Shown: piece by piece, positions 15,495 through 23,664 of the stretch
Layout: each line of letters starts with the position of its first letter
How positions within the stretch are numbered: position 1 is the first letter of the stretch
NCBI GenBank assembly: GCA_049610565.1
Contig: JBMYZR010000019.1
Span: forward strand, 1 to 37,490
From: UBA8752 sp049610565
GTDB taxonomy: Bacteria > Bacteroidota > Bacteroidia > Flavobacteriales_D > Sanyastnellaceae
Length of the DNA: 37,490 bases
Reading direction: 5' to 3'
The notes under the pieces: generated by a model
The model's database searches: none
What the model saw: the letters and a program-made list of their open reading frames with translations, nothing else
Told to the model about the DNA's origin: nothing
Program-made: the position numbers and the translations under genes

Positions 15495-16862
15495 ATGAAA
15501 CCATTGCACCTGCTTTCCCTTCTGCTCCTCGGATTCACCCTCCAGGCGCAGGACACGTTCACGGTCGGCGAGACGACCCTCTATGCCACCGACCTGGTCG
15601 ACGACAGCCAGATCCCCTGGGAAATCCTGTGGGGTGGAGACGACATGCTCTGGTGCAGCGAGCGCAAGGGCCGTGTGATCCGCATCGACCCGGTGACCGG
15701 CGACTACACGACCGTCCTCGACCTCAATGTGACGTTCAATGGACAGGGCGAACCCGGGCTGCTCGGCATGGTCCAACACCCGGACTTCCCCGAAGACCCC
15801 CGCGTGTGGGTCGTCTACTGTGACGGTCAATTCAACGTCAACGAGCAATTGAGCGTCTTCGAGTGGAACGGCACCGAGCTGGTCAACGAGGAGGTCCTGT
15901 TGACCCTTCCCGGGTACCAGATCCACAACGGCAGCCGGTTGCTCTGGCTCCCCGACAACACCCTGCTGATGACCACGGGCGACGCGGGAGAACCGGACTT
16001 GAGCCAGGAACTCGAAAGCCTCAACGGCAAGATCCTGCGCATCAACCCGGACGGCACCATCCCCGCCGACAACCCCTTCGAGAACAGCTACGTCTACACC
16101 TGGGGCAACCGGAACCCGCAGGGCCTGTGCATCGGTCCCAACGGCTTGATCTACGCTTCCGAGCACGGACAGAACCAGGACGACGAATTCAACCTCGTCG
16201 AGGCAGGCCGCAACTACGGCTGGCCCGATGTGCAGGGCGCCTGCAACACCTCGTCCGAGCAGTCCTTCTGCGCCGAATGGGACGTCGCTGAGCCCCTCAA
16301 GGCGTGGACGCCCTGCATCGCCCTCAACGGCCTGGAGTACTACACCCATGAGGCCATTCCGGAGTTCCAGGGCAAGATCATGATGGGCGTGATGAGCGGC
16401 TTCAACGATCCGCTTCCCGGACGGGTCATCGTGATGGAGCTCTCCGAAGATGGTTCCACCGTGGTCGATGACGAGGCCTACTTCGGTTCGTTCAACCAGC
16501 GCATCCGCGACATCGCCGTCAACCCCTACACCGGCGCCTTCTACCTGGCGTTCAACGGCACGTCCTACCCCGGATCGCCCCCGAACATCATCAAGGAGTT
16601 CAGCACGTCCGACCCGGCCAGCGTTCCGAGCCCGGTGGTCGAGCCCGTTCTGATCCGGCCGATCCCAGCCACGGGACGGGTGGACATCAGCGTCACCGAC
16701 GGTGCCTTGGGCGGGCCGCTCGTGGTCCGGGACATGATGGGCCGCATCGTTTTCGACGGACAGGTGGCCAGCCTGCACTTCAGCCTCGACATCGAGGGCT
16801 GGGCTCCCGGCCGCTACACGGTCTGGACCGCCACGGGCGCCAGTGCCCTGATGGTCCGCTGA
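15495..16862 (+). CDS. secreted PQQ-type sugar dehydrogenase (GSDH family) with T9SS-type C-terminus
   Basis: The 455-residue protein begins with a signal peptide (MKPLHLLSLLLLGFTLQAQ). It carries the glucose/sorbosone dehydrogenase beta-propeller: IPWEILWGGDDMLWCSERKG, GEPGLLGMVQHPDF, YQIHNGSRLLWLPDNTLL, YTWGNRNPQGL and SEHGQNQDDEFNLV, the last two being typical of soluble PQQ aldose dehydrogenases. The final 80 or so residues (PVLIRPIPATGRVDISV, LVVRDMMGRIVF, GRYTVW) are a T9SS type A sorting domain. The enzyme would oxidise free sugars to lactones outside the cell using PQQ. It follows the GH13 lipoprotein by 37 bases with a likely promoter of its own. It could use glucose set free by the neighbouring amylases, but the substrate is not proven. 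Confidence 0.86.
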   Translation: MKPLHLLSLLLLGFTLQAQDTFTVGETTLYATDLVDDSQIPWEILWGGDDMLWCSERKGRVIRIDPVTGDYTTVLDLNVTFNGQGEPGLLGMVQHPDFPEDPRVWVVYCDGQFNVNEQLSVFEWNGTELVNEEVLLTLPGYQIHNGSRLLWLPDNTLLMTTGDAGEPDLSQELESLNGKILRINPDGTIPADNPFENSYVYTWGNRNPQGLCIGPNGLIYASEHGQNQDDEFNLVEAGRNYGWPDVQGACNTSSEQSFCAEWDVAEPLKAWTPCIALNGLEYYTHEAIPEFQGKIMMGVMSGFNDPLPGRVIVMELSEDGSTVVDDEAYFGSFNQRIRDIAVNPYTGAFYLAFNGTSYPGSPPNIIKEFSTSDPASVPSPVVEPVLIRPIPATGRVDISVTDGALGGPLVVRDMMGRIVFDGQVASLHFSLDIEGWAPGRYTVWTATGASALMVR

Positions 16863-16906
16863 GTCCAGTCGGTCTTGGACCGGACTTCATTTCTAAAAAA
16901 CGGCGT

Positions 16907-16937
16907 AAAATGGCGGGGCTTCAGCTCCGCCATTTTT
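16907..16937 (+). terminator. strong intrinsic terminator directly before a start codon
   Basis: AAAATGGCGGG pairs with CTCCGCCATTTT around a short loop, giving a stem of at least ten pairs ending in five T. It terminates the sugar dehydrogenase transcript, yet its T tract ends two bases before the ATG at 16939. Confidence 0.8.
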
Positions 16938-16938
16938 C

Positions 16939-17937
16939 ATGAAACGCAGCCAATTCCTCCAGCGACTCGGCGCCTTGGCCTCCTTGCCGGCCACATTGCC
17001 CTTGCTGGCCTCCAGCAAACCCCTCGCATCGGGCCGCAGTGGCAGTTGCGTTCTGGTCCCCTCCGAGACCGCCGGCCCCTTCCCCCTCGACCTCACCGAC
17101 AACGGCTTCTTCTTTCGGCAGGAAATCCATGAGGACCGAATTGGCGTCCCCTTGAGACAGCGCATCCGCATCGTGGGGGCGGAAAACTGCGAACCCATGC
17201 CCAATGTGCGGGTCAACATCTGGCATTGCGACCGGGATGGGGACTATTCCGGATATGCACAGATGGGCTCGGAGGGAGAAACGTGGTGCCGTGGATACCA
17301 GATGACCGATGCCAATGGCGAGTGTGAATTCGTCACGGTGTTCCCCGGCTGGTACCCCGGACGCGTGACCCATGTCCACTTCCAGGTTCATGTGAGCTCC
17401 CAATACAGCGTGGTCTCCCAATGGACCTGGCCCCATGCCGAGACTGTGGCCGCTGTGGAGGCGCATCCCGATCTCTACCCTGCAGGACCGGACCCCATTT
17501 CACCATTGCAGGACGGGGTCTTCTCCGATGGGTACCACCTCCAGCAGGCCGACCTTCAATGGGATGAAGCCGCCGGCGAATTGGTCTCCTTCTATGAAGC
17601 CACGGTGGAGGGCAACGGCACCAGTGGTGTGGGCCATCAGGAATGGTCCAACGCACAGGTCTTCTCGCTGGGACAGAACCATCCGAACCCTGTGGTCGAT
17701 CGGACGTCCCTGCCCTTGACCTTGCGCGAACCGGCCAACATCACCCTGTCCCTCTGGTCCACGTCGGGCCAGCGCGTCCACCTTCAACCGTTGGGCATGC
17801 GGTCTGCCGGCCACCACTCCGTGGACATCCGGTTTTCTGAGTTGGGCATCGCGCCGGGGAGTTACGTCTACCTCGTGGAAGTGGAGACACACCGTGGACA
17901 GTTCACCGACTTCCGGAGAATGACCTTGGCACGCTGA
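16939..17937 (+). CDS. secreted intradiol ring-cleavage dioxygenase-like protein with T9SS sorting domain
   Basis: The product has 332 residues. The N-terminus (MKRSQFLQRLGALASLP) looks like a signal peptide, loosely Tat-like. The catalytic domain starts with PSETAGPFPLD, typical of the intradiol family. It holds the non-haem Fe(III) ligand set: a Tyr in DYSGY (103 or 106), Tyr139 in GWYPGR, and His145 and His147 in THVHF, plus the conserved Arg142. From about residue 235 a T9SS type A domain follows (FSLGQNHPNPVVDRTSLP to the end). The family splits catechol-type rings between the hydroxyls using O2. Extracellular intradiol proteins in other bacteria are poorly characterised, so the aromatic substrate is open. 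The stop is 4 bases from the stop of the convergent OmpA-family gene. Confidence 0.85.
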   Translation: MKRSQFLQRLGALASLPATLPLLASSKPLASGRSGSCVLVPSETAGPFPLDLTDNGFFFRQEIHEDRIGVPLRQRIRIVGAENCEPMPNVRVNIWHCDRDGDYSGYAQMGSEGETWCRGYQMTDANGECEFVTVFPGWYPGRVTHVHFQVHVSSQYSVVSQWTWPHAETVAAVEAHPDLYPAGPDPISPLQDGVFSDGYHLQQADLQWDEAAGELVSFYEATVEGNGTSGVGHQEWSNAQVFSLGQNHPNPVVDRTSLPLTLREPANITLSLWSTSGQRVHLQPLGMRSAGHHSVDIRFSELGIAPGSYVYLVEVETHRGQFTDFRRMTLAR

Positions 17938-17941
17938 GGGC

Positions 17942-19918
17942 TCAATCCCGGCTGAGGAGGCGGAGTGTGGTGCGCCGGTTCTGACGCCGGGCGGCTTCGC
18001 TTGTTCCCTCCACTGCCGGGCGGGTCTGTCCGAAGCCCACCGCGGTCAATTGGTCGCGATCGGCCCCTTGGCCCACGAGGAATTCCAAGACGGCTTCGGC
18101 CCTGTCCGCTGACAGCGCCAGATTGTCCTGGGCACTGCCCACATCATCGGTGTGTCCTCCGATTTCGAGCCGGATTCCCGGGTTGTCCGCCAGCCAGGCC
18201 GACACCTCCCGCAGTTCAGGTTCAGATTCAGCCGCCAAGGCGGCACTGCCCGATTCGAAGAAGACGTTGCGCAGGATGACTTCCGCATCCTCGACCAAGG
18301 GGGTCAGGGTGAAGTCCTGCTCCTGTCGGCCCGTCATCGTTCCGGCCTCCACCCGCTCGGAGTGGAACAGATGCCCGGGCGCTCCCACCCACAAAACGAA
18401 GTCACGGTCCGCGGGAATGGGAATGTGGTACCGGGCGTCGGCTCCGGTCTGCCCCACGGCAAACGGCTCGCCCGTCTGCCCATCCAGCAACTTGACGGTG
18501 CCCTGCGGCAACCGCCGCCCGTCGGTGGATTGGAGGGTCCCCTCCAAGGCCGCCGTGGGGTCGGCGGACACCGAGGGGGGAAGGATGAACGAATGAAGGT
18601 CCAGCTGGCCTTCGACGGACCGGCTGAAGAAGCCCGTTTTGCCGTCTGATGCGACCACCAACCCGCTCTCGTCCTCCGGGGTATTCAAGGGATACCCCAG
18701 GTTGACCGGGGTCTGCCACTGGCCATCGGCCCCGCGTTCGGACACGAACAGGTCCAGCCCGCCCATGCCCACATGGCCATCCGAGGCGAAGTACAGGTGG
18801 CGGCCATCCGGATGCAGGAAAGGACGCATTTCCTGTCCCGGCGTGTTGATGCCGTCCGGAAGTCGCCTCGGTCGGGAGAAGGACCCGTCGGGCTGGACGC
18901 TCGCCTCGTACAGGTCATGCTGGCGCCGGCCCGGGCGTCCCCTGCCCCGCGTGAAGTACAGCGTCCGGCCATCCGGGCTGAGGCTGGGCTGGCTCTCCCA
19001 ATTGCCGCTGTTCACCGGCCCGAGATTGACGGGCCGCTGCCACCCCCCATCCAGGGTTCGGCGGGTGACGTACAGGTCGCAGCTGCCTTTGTGATCGCCT
19101 TCCCCTGGCCGGTCTGCTTCACGGCACATCGTGAAGCACAGGGTGCTGCCATCTCCAGACAAGGTGGCCGCGCCCTCATTGTTGGGCGTGTTCAGCCCGC
19201 GAAGCGGCACAGCTTCCTGCCACTCCCCCTCCTCGAACAGGGAAATGAACAGGTCCTCCTGGCCTGCGGCAAACCGACGGTCGGACACCCGCCGGGTGAA
19301 CACGAGCCCCTCTCCGGCCAGCCACAGGCTCGGGAAGTATTCGTCCTGCGGGGTGGATACGGCAAACGGCAAGGGCTGTGGGTCGACCTCTTCCGGGTGG
19401 GCCAATGCGTGTCGCATGAATTCGGCGTCGGCCAACACCCGGTCAATCCGCGCTGTATCCGGCCCTTCCATCACGCCGGGAATGGCGAGCATGGCCAACA
19501 TGGCCACCCCCATTTCCTCCGGGTCCAGCGCATACCGGGCCGCCTCTGCCCAGGCGAAGTGGTCCCGAATCCAATCCGGTCCATCGCGAAGAAGCACCTG
19601 CCGGTAGCGGTCACGCGATTCGGCATAGACCCCCTCCTCGAACCGCATGCCGGCCAGAATCCGCTCGGCTTCGGAAAATTCAGGATCGAGTGCCAAGGCC
19701 TTCAACAGGTTCGCCTCCACCTCCAGCTTCAGCGCGTCATCGTCCGCGCCGGGCGCCAAAGCCGCCTTGATCGATTCCATCGCCTTGCGGTAGGCCTTGA
19801 TGGCCTTCTTGTTCTCGCTGTGCAACCGGCCGGGCTGCGCTGCAGCGGACAAACTGAAGGCCACCATCGCGGTCAACCAGAGCGCAATGTGGAAAGTCAA
19901 ACGGGACGATGTGCGCAT
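17942..19918 (-). CDS. PorE-like OmpA/PD40 peptidoglycan-associated protein
   Basis: Starting at the ATG at 19918, the 658-residue protein has a signal peptide (MRTSSRLTF...SLSAAAQ) without a lipobox. An N-terminal helical TPR-like part follows (KAIKAYRKAMESI, NLLKALALDPEFSEAERIL). Next come WD40-like PD40 repeats (TLSGDGSTLCFTM, SLSPDGRTLYFTRG, FLHPDGRHLYFAS) and a carboxypeptidase-regulatory-like domain (EGTLQSTDGRRLPQGTV). A C-terminal OmpA domain carries the peptidoglycan-binding residues in GGHTDDVGSAQDNLALSADRA. This order, TPR - propeller - CRD - OmpA, is that of PorE, a periplasmic T9SS component that binds peptidoglycan. P. gingivalis PorE is a lipoprotein and this one seems not to be. 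Bacteroidota often carry several such paralogues, so the T9SS role is likely but unproven. Confidence 0.78.
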   Translation of the reverse strand: MRTSSRLTFHIALWLTAMVAFSLSAAAQPGRLHSENKKAIKAYRKAMESIKAALAPGADDDALKLEVEANLLKALALDPEFSEAERILAGMRFEEGVYAESRDRYRQVLLRDGPDWIRDHFAWAEAARYALDPEEMGVAMLAMLAIPGVMEGPDTARIDRVLADAEFMRHALAHPEEVDPQPLPFAVSTPQDEYFPSLWLAGEGLVFTRRVSDRRFAAGQEDLFISLFEEGEWQEAVPLRGLNTPNNEGAATLSGDGSTLCFTMCREADRPGEGDHKGSCDLYVTRRTLDGGWQRPVNLGPVNSGNWESQPSLSPDGRTLYFTRGRGRPGRRQHDLYEASVQPDGSFSRPRRLPDGINTPGQEMRPFLHPDGRHLYFASDGHVGMGGLDLFVSERGADGQWQTPVNLGYPLNTPEDESGLVVASDGKTGFFSRSVEGQLDLHSFILPPSVSADPTAALEGTLQSTDGRRLPQGTVKLLDGQTGEPFAVGQTGADARYHIPIPADRDFVLWVGAPGHLFHSERVEAGTMTGRQEQDFTLTPLVEDAEVILRNVFFESGSAALAAESEPELREVSAWLADNPGIRLEIGGHTDDVGSAQDNLALSADRAEAVLEFLVGQGADRDQLTAVGFGQTRPAVEGTSEAARRQNRRTTLRLLSRD

Positions 19919-19977
19919 GCCTCGAAAGGAAAACGCCAAGATGGGGCCAATCGCACATCCGTGGCCAACTTGCAGCC

Positions 19978-20469
19978 GTGCGCATCGGACTCATCAGCGA
20001 CACCCACGGTCACATCGACGACCGCATCCTGCACCATTTGGCGGGATGCGATGAAATCTGGCATGCCGGGGACATCGGCAGCCTGGCCGTGACCGATGCC
20101 CTGGCCACCGTGGCTCCCCTGCTCGCCGTCCACGGCAACATCGACGACCAGCTCATCCGGCGGGAGTTTCCCGAGCACCAACACGTGGTCCGGGAGGGCA
20201 TGTCCATTTGGATGACGCACATCGGCGGCCGGCCGGGACGCTACGCAAAGGGCATACGATATGGGCTTGGCGAGCACCGGCCGGGGCTGTTTGTCTGCGG
20301 CCATTCCCATCTGCTGATGGTCAAGAAGGACCCCAGCTGGGGTGGGCTCTACCTGAACCCGGGGGCTGCTGGACGCCAAGGGTTCCACCGGATGCGGACG
20401 CTCCTTCGGTTTTCCCTGCACAACGGCGCCATCCTCGACCCGGAAGTCGTGGAGCTGGGCATCCGGTGA
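19978..20469 (+). CDS. YfcE/MJ0936-type metallophosphoesterase
   Basis: This 163-residue protein is best started at the GTG at 19978, giving MRIGLISDTHGHIDDR; the upstream extension would run into the divergent gene. The calcineurin-like metal-binding motifs are all there: SDTHGH, HAGDIG, VHGNIDD, THIGG and the C-terminal GHSH. Such small enzymes hydrolyse phosphodiesters in vitro with Mn2+; their cellular substrates are mostly unknown. It is divergent from the PorE-like gene, with 59 bases between the starts. Rho follows 125 bases later behind its own leader. Confidence 0.9.
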   Translation: MRIGLISDTHGHIDDRILHHLAGCDEIWHAGDIGSLAVTDALATVAPLLAVHGNIDDQLIRREFPEHQHVVREGMSIWMTHIGGRPGRYAKGIRYGLGEHRPGLFVCGHSHLLMVKKDPSWGGLYLNPGAAGRQGFHRMRTLLRFSLHNGAILDPEVVELGIR

Positions 20470-20495
20470 AACGCCGGACTCCGGAAAAGATGTCG

Positions 20496-20594
20496 TAAAC
20501 TTGTCCTGCACCCAAGGGTGTACCGGACTCCTCTGCGGGTCCTTCCTCCGGGATTATTGAAACGAAACGACGCCCACCTCGGTGGGAACCCCAC
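20496..20594 (+). promoter_or_regulatory. rho promoter element and 5' leader
   Basis: TAAACTTG (20496-20503) is one mismatch from TAnnTTTG. Transcription from it would give a leader of about 85 bases before the rho ATG at 20595. Two inverted repeats lie in the leader: CACCCAAGGGTG near 20509 and CCCACCTCGGTGGG at 20573-20586, the latter 8 bases before the start codon and so able to mask it. Autoregulation of rho is common in bacteria, but nothing here proves it. Confidence 0.4.
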
Positions 20595-22334
20595 ATGTAC
20601 GACATCATTGACCTGAACAGCCGAAAGGTTGCCGAGCTCCGGGACATTGCCAAGAAGCTCAACATTGCCCGCGTCGACAAGCTCAAGAAACAGGAACTGG
20701 TCTACGCCATTCTCGATGAGCAAGCCGTGAACCCCACTGCCCTCGGCGGTGAGGCCAAAGGCGACGCCAAGCCCAAATCCGAGGCCAAACCGGACGCCAA
20801 GGCTGAAGGGGCTTCCGAAGGCGAGGGCGACAAGCCCAAGGGCCGCGGTCGCCAGCGCGCTGCCGCCAAGAAGGACGCCCGCTCCAAGGAAGACGGGGGT
20901 GCCAACCAGAAGGACGGCGACAACCGCCGCCGCAATGCCGACAACAACCGGGGCAAGGACCAGAAGGACGGCGACCGGAAGGGCCGCGAGGACCGCGAGG
21001 ACCGCGGAGAGCGTGGGGATCGTGGGGACCGCAACGACAAGAAACGCGAGGGCGACCGCCGTGGAGACCGCAACGATCGCGGGGACCGTGGAGACCGCAA
21101 CGAGCGCGGGGACCGTGGAGACCGCAACGAGCGCCGCGACCGCAACCGCGACCGCAACCGCGATCGCCGGGACCGCGACAAGGACCGCCTCGGCGAGCCG
21201 GAAGAGCACGGGTTCAACTTCGACGGGATTGCACAGGCCGAAGGTGTGCTCGAAGTGATGCCGGAAGGCTTCGGCTACCTCCGCAGCGCCGACTACAACT
21301 ACCTGAACAGCCCCGACGACGTCTACGTGAGCAACCGCCAGATCAAGGCGGCCGGCCTCCAGACCGGCGACAACGTCGTCTGCTCCATCCGTCCGCCCCG
21401 CAAGGGAGACAAGTACTATCCCATGGTGGAGGTGCTCAAGGTCAACGGCCGCGACCCATCCTGGGTGCGTGACCGTGTTCCCTTCAAGTACCTCACGGCC
21501 CTCTTCCCGCAAGAGGCGTTCAACCTCGCCGGCAAGGGCAACAACATCTCGACCCGTGTCATCGACCTCTTCTCCCCCATCGGAAAGGGACAACGCGGCA
21601 TGATCGTGTCTCCGCCCAAGGCCGGTAAGACCACCTTGCTCAAGGACGTCGCCAACGCCATTGCGGAGAACCACCCGGAGACCTACCTGATCATCCTCCT
21701 CATCGACGAGCGTCCGGAGGAAGTCACGGACATGAAGCGCAGTGTCAATGCAGAGGTCATCGCCTCCACGTTTGACGAACCCGCCGACCGTCACGTGAAG
21801 ATCGCCGAGATCGTCCTCGAGAAGGCCCGCCGCATGGTCGAGTGCGGACACGACGTCTGCATCCTCCTCGACTCCATCACCCGTCTGGCCCGCGCCTACA
21901 ACACCGTGGCCCCCGGCTCCGGAAAGGTGCTCTCCGGCGGTGTCGAATCCAACGCCCTCCAGAAGCCGAAGCGCTTCTTCGGTGCGGCCCGGAACATCGA
22001 GAACGGCGGGTCGCTCAGCATCATCGCCACCGCCCTCGTCGAGACCGGTTCCAAGATGGACGAGGTCATCTTCGAGGAGTTCAAGGGCACCGGCAACATG
22101 GAGCTCCAACTCGACCGCCGGATCGCCAACCGCGGCATCTACCCGGCCATCGACATCCTCGGCTCCAGCACCCGCCGCGACGACGAGCTCATCCATCCGC
22201 AGATGCTCCAACGCATCCGTGTCCTGCGCCGTCACCTGGCCGACATGAACCCCATCGAGGCGATGGAATTCCTCAAGGACCGGCTGAGCCGGACCGATTC
22301 CAACGAGGAGTTCCTCATCACGATGAATGGCTGA
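20595..22334 (+). CDS. rho: transcription termination factor Rho with long charged insert
   Basis: The 579-residue protein is far longer than the roughly 420 residues of E. coli Rho. Residues 1-45 form the N-terminal helical bundle (SRKVAELRDIAKKLNIARVD). About 50-205 is a low-complexity region, first Ala/Lys-rich, then Arg/Asp/Asn/Gly-rich with repeated RGDRGDRNER units. The cold-shock RNA-binding domain follows (GVLEVMPEGFGYLRS), then the motor with Walker A PPKAGKT at 340-346, LLIDERPEEVTDM and the R-loop GSGKVLSGGV. It is an RNA-driven hexameric helicase that ends transcription. Long disordered inserts in Bacteroidota Rho have been linked to RNA binding and phase separation. The underlying DNA has near-perfect short tandem repeats at about 21060-21150. 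The stop overlaps the next gene by 8 bases. Confidence 0.97.
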   Translation: MYDIIDLNSRKVAELRDIAKKLNIARVDKLKKQELVYAILDEQAVNPTALGGEAKGDAKPKSEAKPDAKAEGASEGEGDKPKGRGRQRAAAKKDARSKEDGGANQKDGDNRRRNADNNRGKDQKDGDRKGREDREDRGERGDRGDRNDKKREGDRRGDRNDRGDRGDRNERGDRGDRNERRDRNRDRNRDRRDRDKDRLGEPEEHGFNFDGIAQAEGVLEVMPEGFGYLRSADYNYLNSPDDVYVSNRQIKAAGLQTGDNVVCSIRPPRKGDKYYPMVEVLKVNGRDPSWVRDRVPFKYLTALFPQEAFNLAGKGNNISTRVIDLFSPIGKGQRGMIVSPPKAGKTTLLKDVANAIAENHPETYLIILLIDERPEEVTDMKRSVNAEVIASTFDEPADRHVKIAEIVLEKARRMVECGHDVCILLDSITRLARAYNTVAPGSGKVLSGGVESNALQKPKRFFGAARNIENGGSLSIIATALVETGSKMDEVIFEEFKGTGNMELQLDRRIANRGIYPAIDILGSSTRRDDELIHPQMLQRIRVLRRHLADMNPIEAMEFLKDRLSRTDSNEEFLITMNG

Positions 22335-22884
22335 CGTGCGGTCCGTCCTCCGGACCGCGTGGTTCCTGCCCGCCGTGGGCACCGCCCTGTGGTGGACCAT
22401 CCGTCTGGGGCTCATGGGGCGCATCGCGTTCGAGACCGCTGTGGCCGCTGGATCGTTGGTCAATTTCGGCCTGCTCCTTTTGCTCGCCTTTGCCGCGGAC
22501 TTCCAATCCCAGCCAGGAGACGACTTCGGCATCCGGTTCAAGCGGAACCTCAAAGGGCCATTTCTCTATGCCTGCGTGGCGGCCATCGGAGTCGGCGCCT
22601 TCCACCACGGCGTTGCCGCGGAGCAAACGGCGCTGCGGAAACTGCAACACGAACGGCTCATCGAGCAGACCCTGTCCGATGAAGCGGCCTACGCCGAACT
22701 CCAGGCGACGGATCCGCAGCTTGCACAGCTGGACCGGGAGACCGCCCGCGAGCGGGCCCTTGACAGCCTGCGGTTTCAATTCGATCCGCGTTGGCACATC
22801 ACCGCCAGCCTCATTGTGCTCGTGGCCACGGCCGCTTCCTGCGCCTTGTTCGCAACCCTCATGGGCGGGTTCTTGCGGTCGTGA
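22327..22884 (+). CDS. small membrane protein, DUF4199-like
   Basis: The 185-residue protein has about four hydrophobic helices: residues about 9-30 and 35-57 near the N-terminus, 75-92 in the middle and 158-182 near the C-terminus. A charged helical stretch rich in Glu, Gln and Ala (about 95-145) separates the third and fourth. The layout and the segment DDFGIRFKRNLKGPFLYA recall DUF4199 proteins of Bacteroidota, whose function is unknown. The ATG lies inside the last codons of rho (8-base overlap), so the two are co-translated. The next gene, porT-like, starts 48 bases later in the same direction. I would not assign a function. Confidence 0.65.
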   Translation: MADVRSVLRTAWFLPAVGTALWWTIRLGLMGRIAFETAVAAGSLVNFGLLLLLAFAADFQSQPGDDFGIRFKRNLKGPFLYACVAAIGVGAFHHGVAAEQTALRKLQHERLIEQTLSDEAAYAELQATDPQLAQLDRETARERALDSLRFQFDPRWHITASLIVLVATAASCALFATLMGGFLRS

Positions 22885-22932
22885 AGGCCATGCTGCAATT
22901 TCACCGGACCGACCGCGTTGACGAGTAACCCG

Positions 22933-23664
22933 ATGAACGCTTCTCCCACCTCCGCCCTTAGAGCCTGCGTGCTGACGGTCCTGTTGTGCCTTGGCGGCTG
23001 GGGAATGCAGGCCCAGACGGCCAAGCAGAACCTCGCCAAGTTCGACTACCGGCCATACCACTTCGGCTTCCTGCTCAGCGGCAACACAAGCAGCTTCAAC
23101 TTTTCGTTGCGCCCCGACTTCACCTTTGCGGACAGCCTGCTGAGCGTGGAGAACAACAGCCTGTCCGGCTTCAACCTCGCCCTGCTGGCCTCGGTCAACG
23201 TCAATCCGGTCGTGCACGTGCGGTTCATCCCCGGATTGAGCTTCCAGGACCGGGGGCTCCTGTTTCGGTTCCGCGGCGTGGATGGGGCGACGGAACAGAT
23301 CAATGTCCGGACCGAGAGCGTATACCTCGATTTCCCCTTGCTGATCAAGCTCCGCACCGAACGCATCGGCAACTTTGCGCCCTATGCCCTGATCGGCGGC
23401 AAGCTCAGCCGCGACATGCAGAGTCAGGAGGACGTCAACCAAAGCCTGCAGGACGGCTACATCCTGAAATTGGCCAAGGGCAACTCCAGCCTAGACGTTG
23501 GGGCGGGCGCGGATTTCTTCCTGCCCTTCTTCAAATTCTCCGTGGAGATGAAAACCGAATTCGGCATGCGGAACGTCCTCATCCAGGACGACACGCCATT
23601 CAGCGCCGCCTTCGATCAGCTGCGGACCCGCAGCTTCATCATCAGCTTCACCTTCGAAGGCTGA
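22933..23664 (+). CDS. porT: PorT-family outer-membrane protein of the type IX secretion system
   Basis: Starting at the ATG at 22933, this 243-residue protein has a signal peptide ending GMQAQ. An eight-strand-like beta-barrel follows: YRPYHFGFLLSGNTSSFNF, FNLALLASVNVNPVVHVRFI, ESVYLDFPLLIKLRTER, PYALIGGKLSRDM and the closing SFIISFTFEG. The pattern HFGF...LDFPLLIK...PYALIGGK is that of PorT, an outer-membrane T9SS protein required for export in gliding and gingipain-secreting species. At least three genes in this window carry unmistakable T9SS C-terminal signals, so the machinery must be in this genome. Other small Bacteroidota barrels are similar, so the name carries moderate certainty. 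The last 17 bases overlap the convergent prmA gene. Confidence 0.72.
   Translation: MNASPTSALRACVLTVLLCLGGWGMQAQTAKQNLAKFDYRPYHFGFLLSGNTSSFNFSLRPDFTFADSLLSVENNSLSGFNLALLASVNVNPVVHVRFIPGLSFQDRGLLFRFRGVDGATEQINVRTESVYLDFPLLIKLRTERIGNFAPYALIGGKLSRDMQSQEDVNQSLQDGYILKLAKGNSSLDVGAGADFFLPFFKFSVEMKTEFGMRNVLIQDDTPFSAAFDQLRTRSFIISFTFEG

Noticed and set aside
21000..21180. Short regular DNA repeats that could suggest a CRISPR array or satellite
   Set aside because: The units are in frame inside rho, vary in sequence and have no unique spacers; they encode the low-complexity insert.
20349..22553. Long minus-strand open frame covering rho
   Set aside because: Repetitive Val/Ala-rich translation that simply mirrors the Arg/Asp repeat of Rho; no family features.
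22318..23442. Minus-strand frame opposite the DUF4199-like and porT-like genes
   Set aside because: Shadow frame with no domain or signal features; the plus-strand proteins have a membrane topology and a signal peptide.
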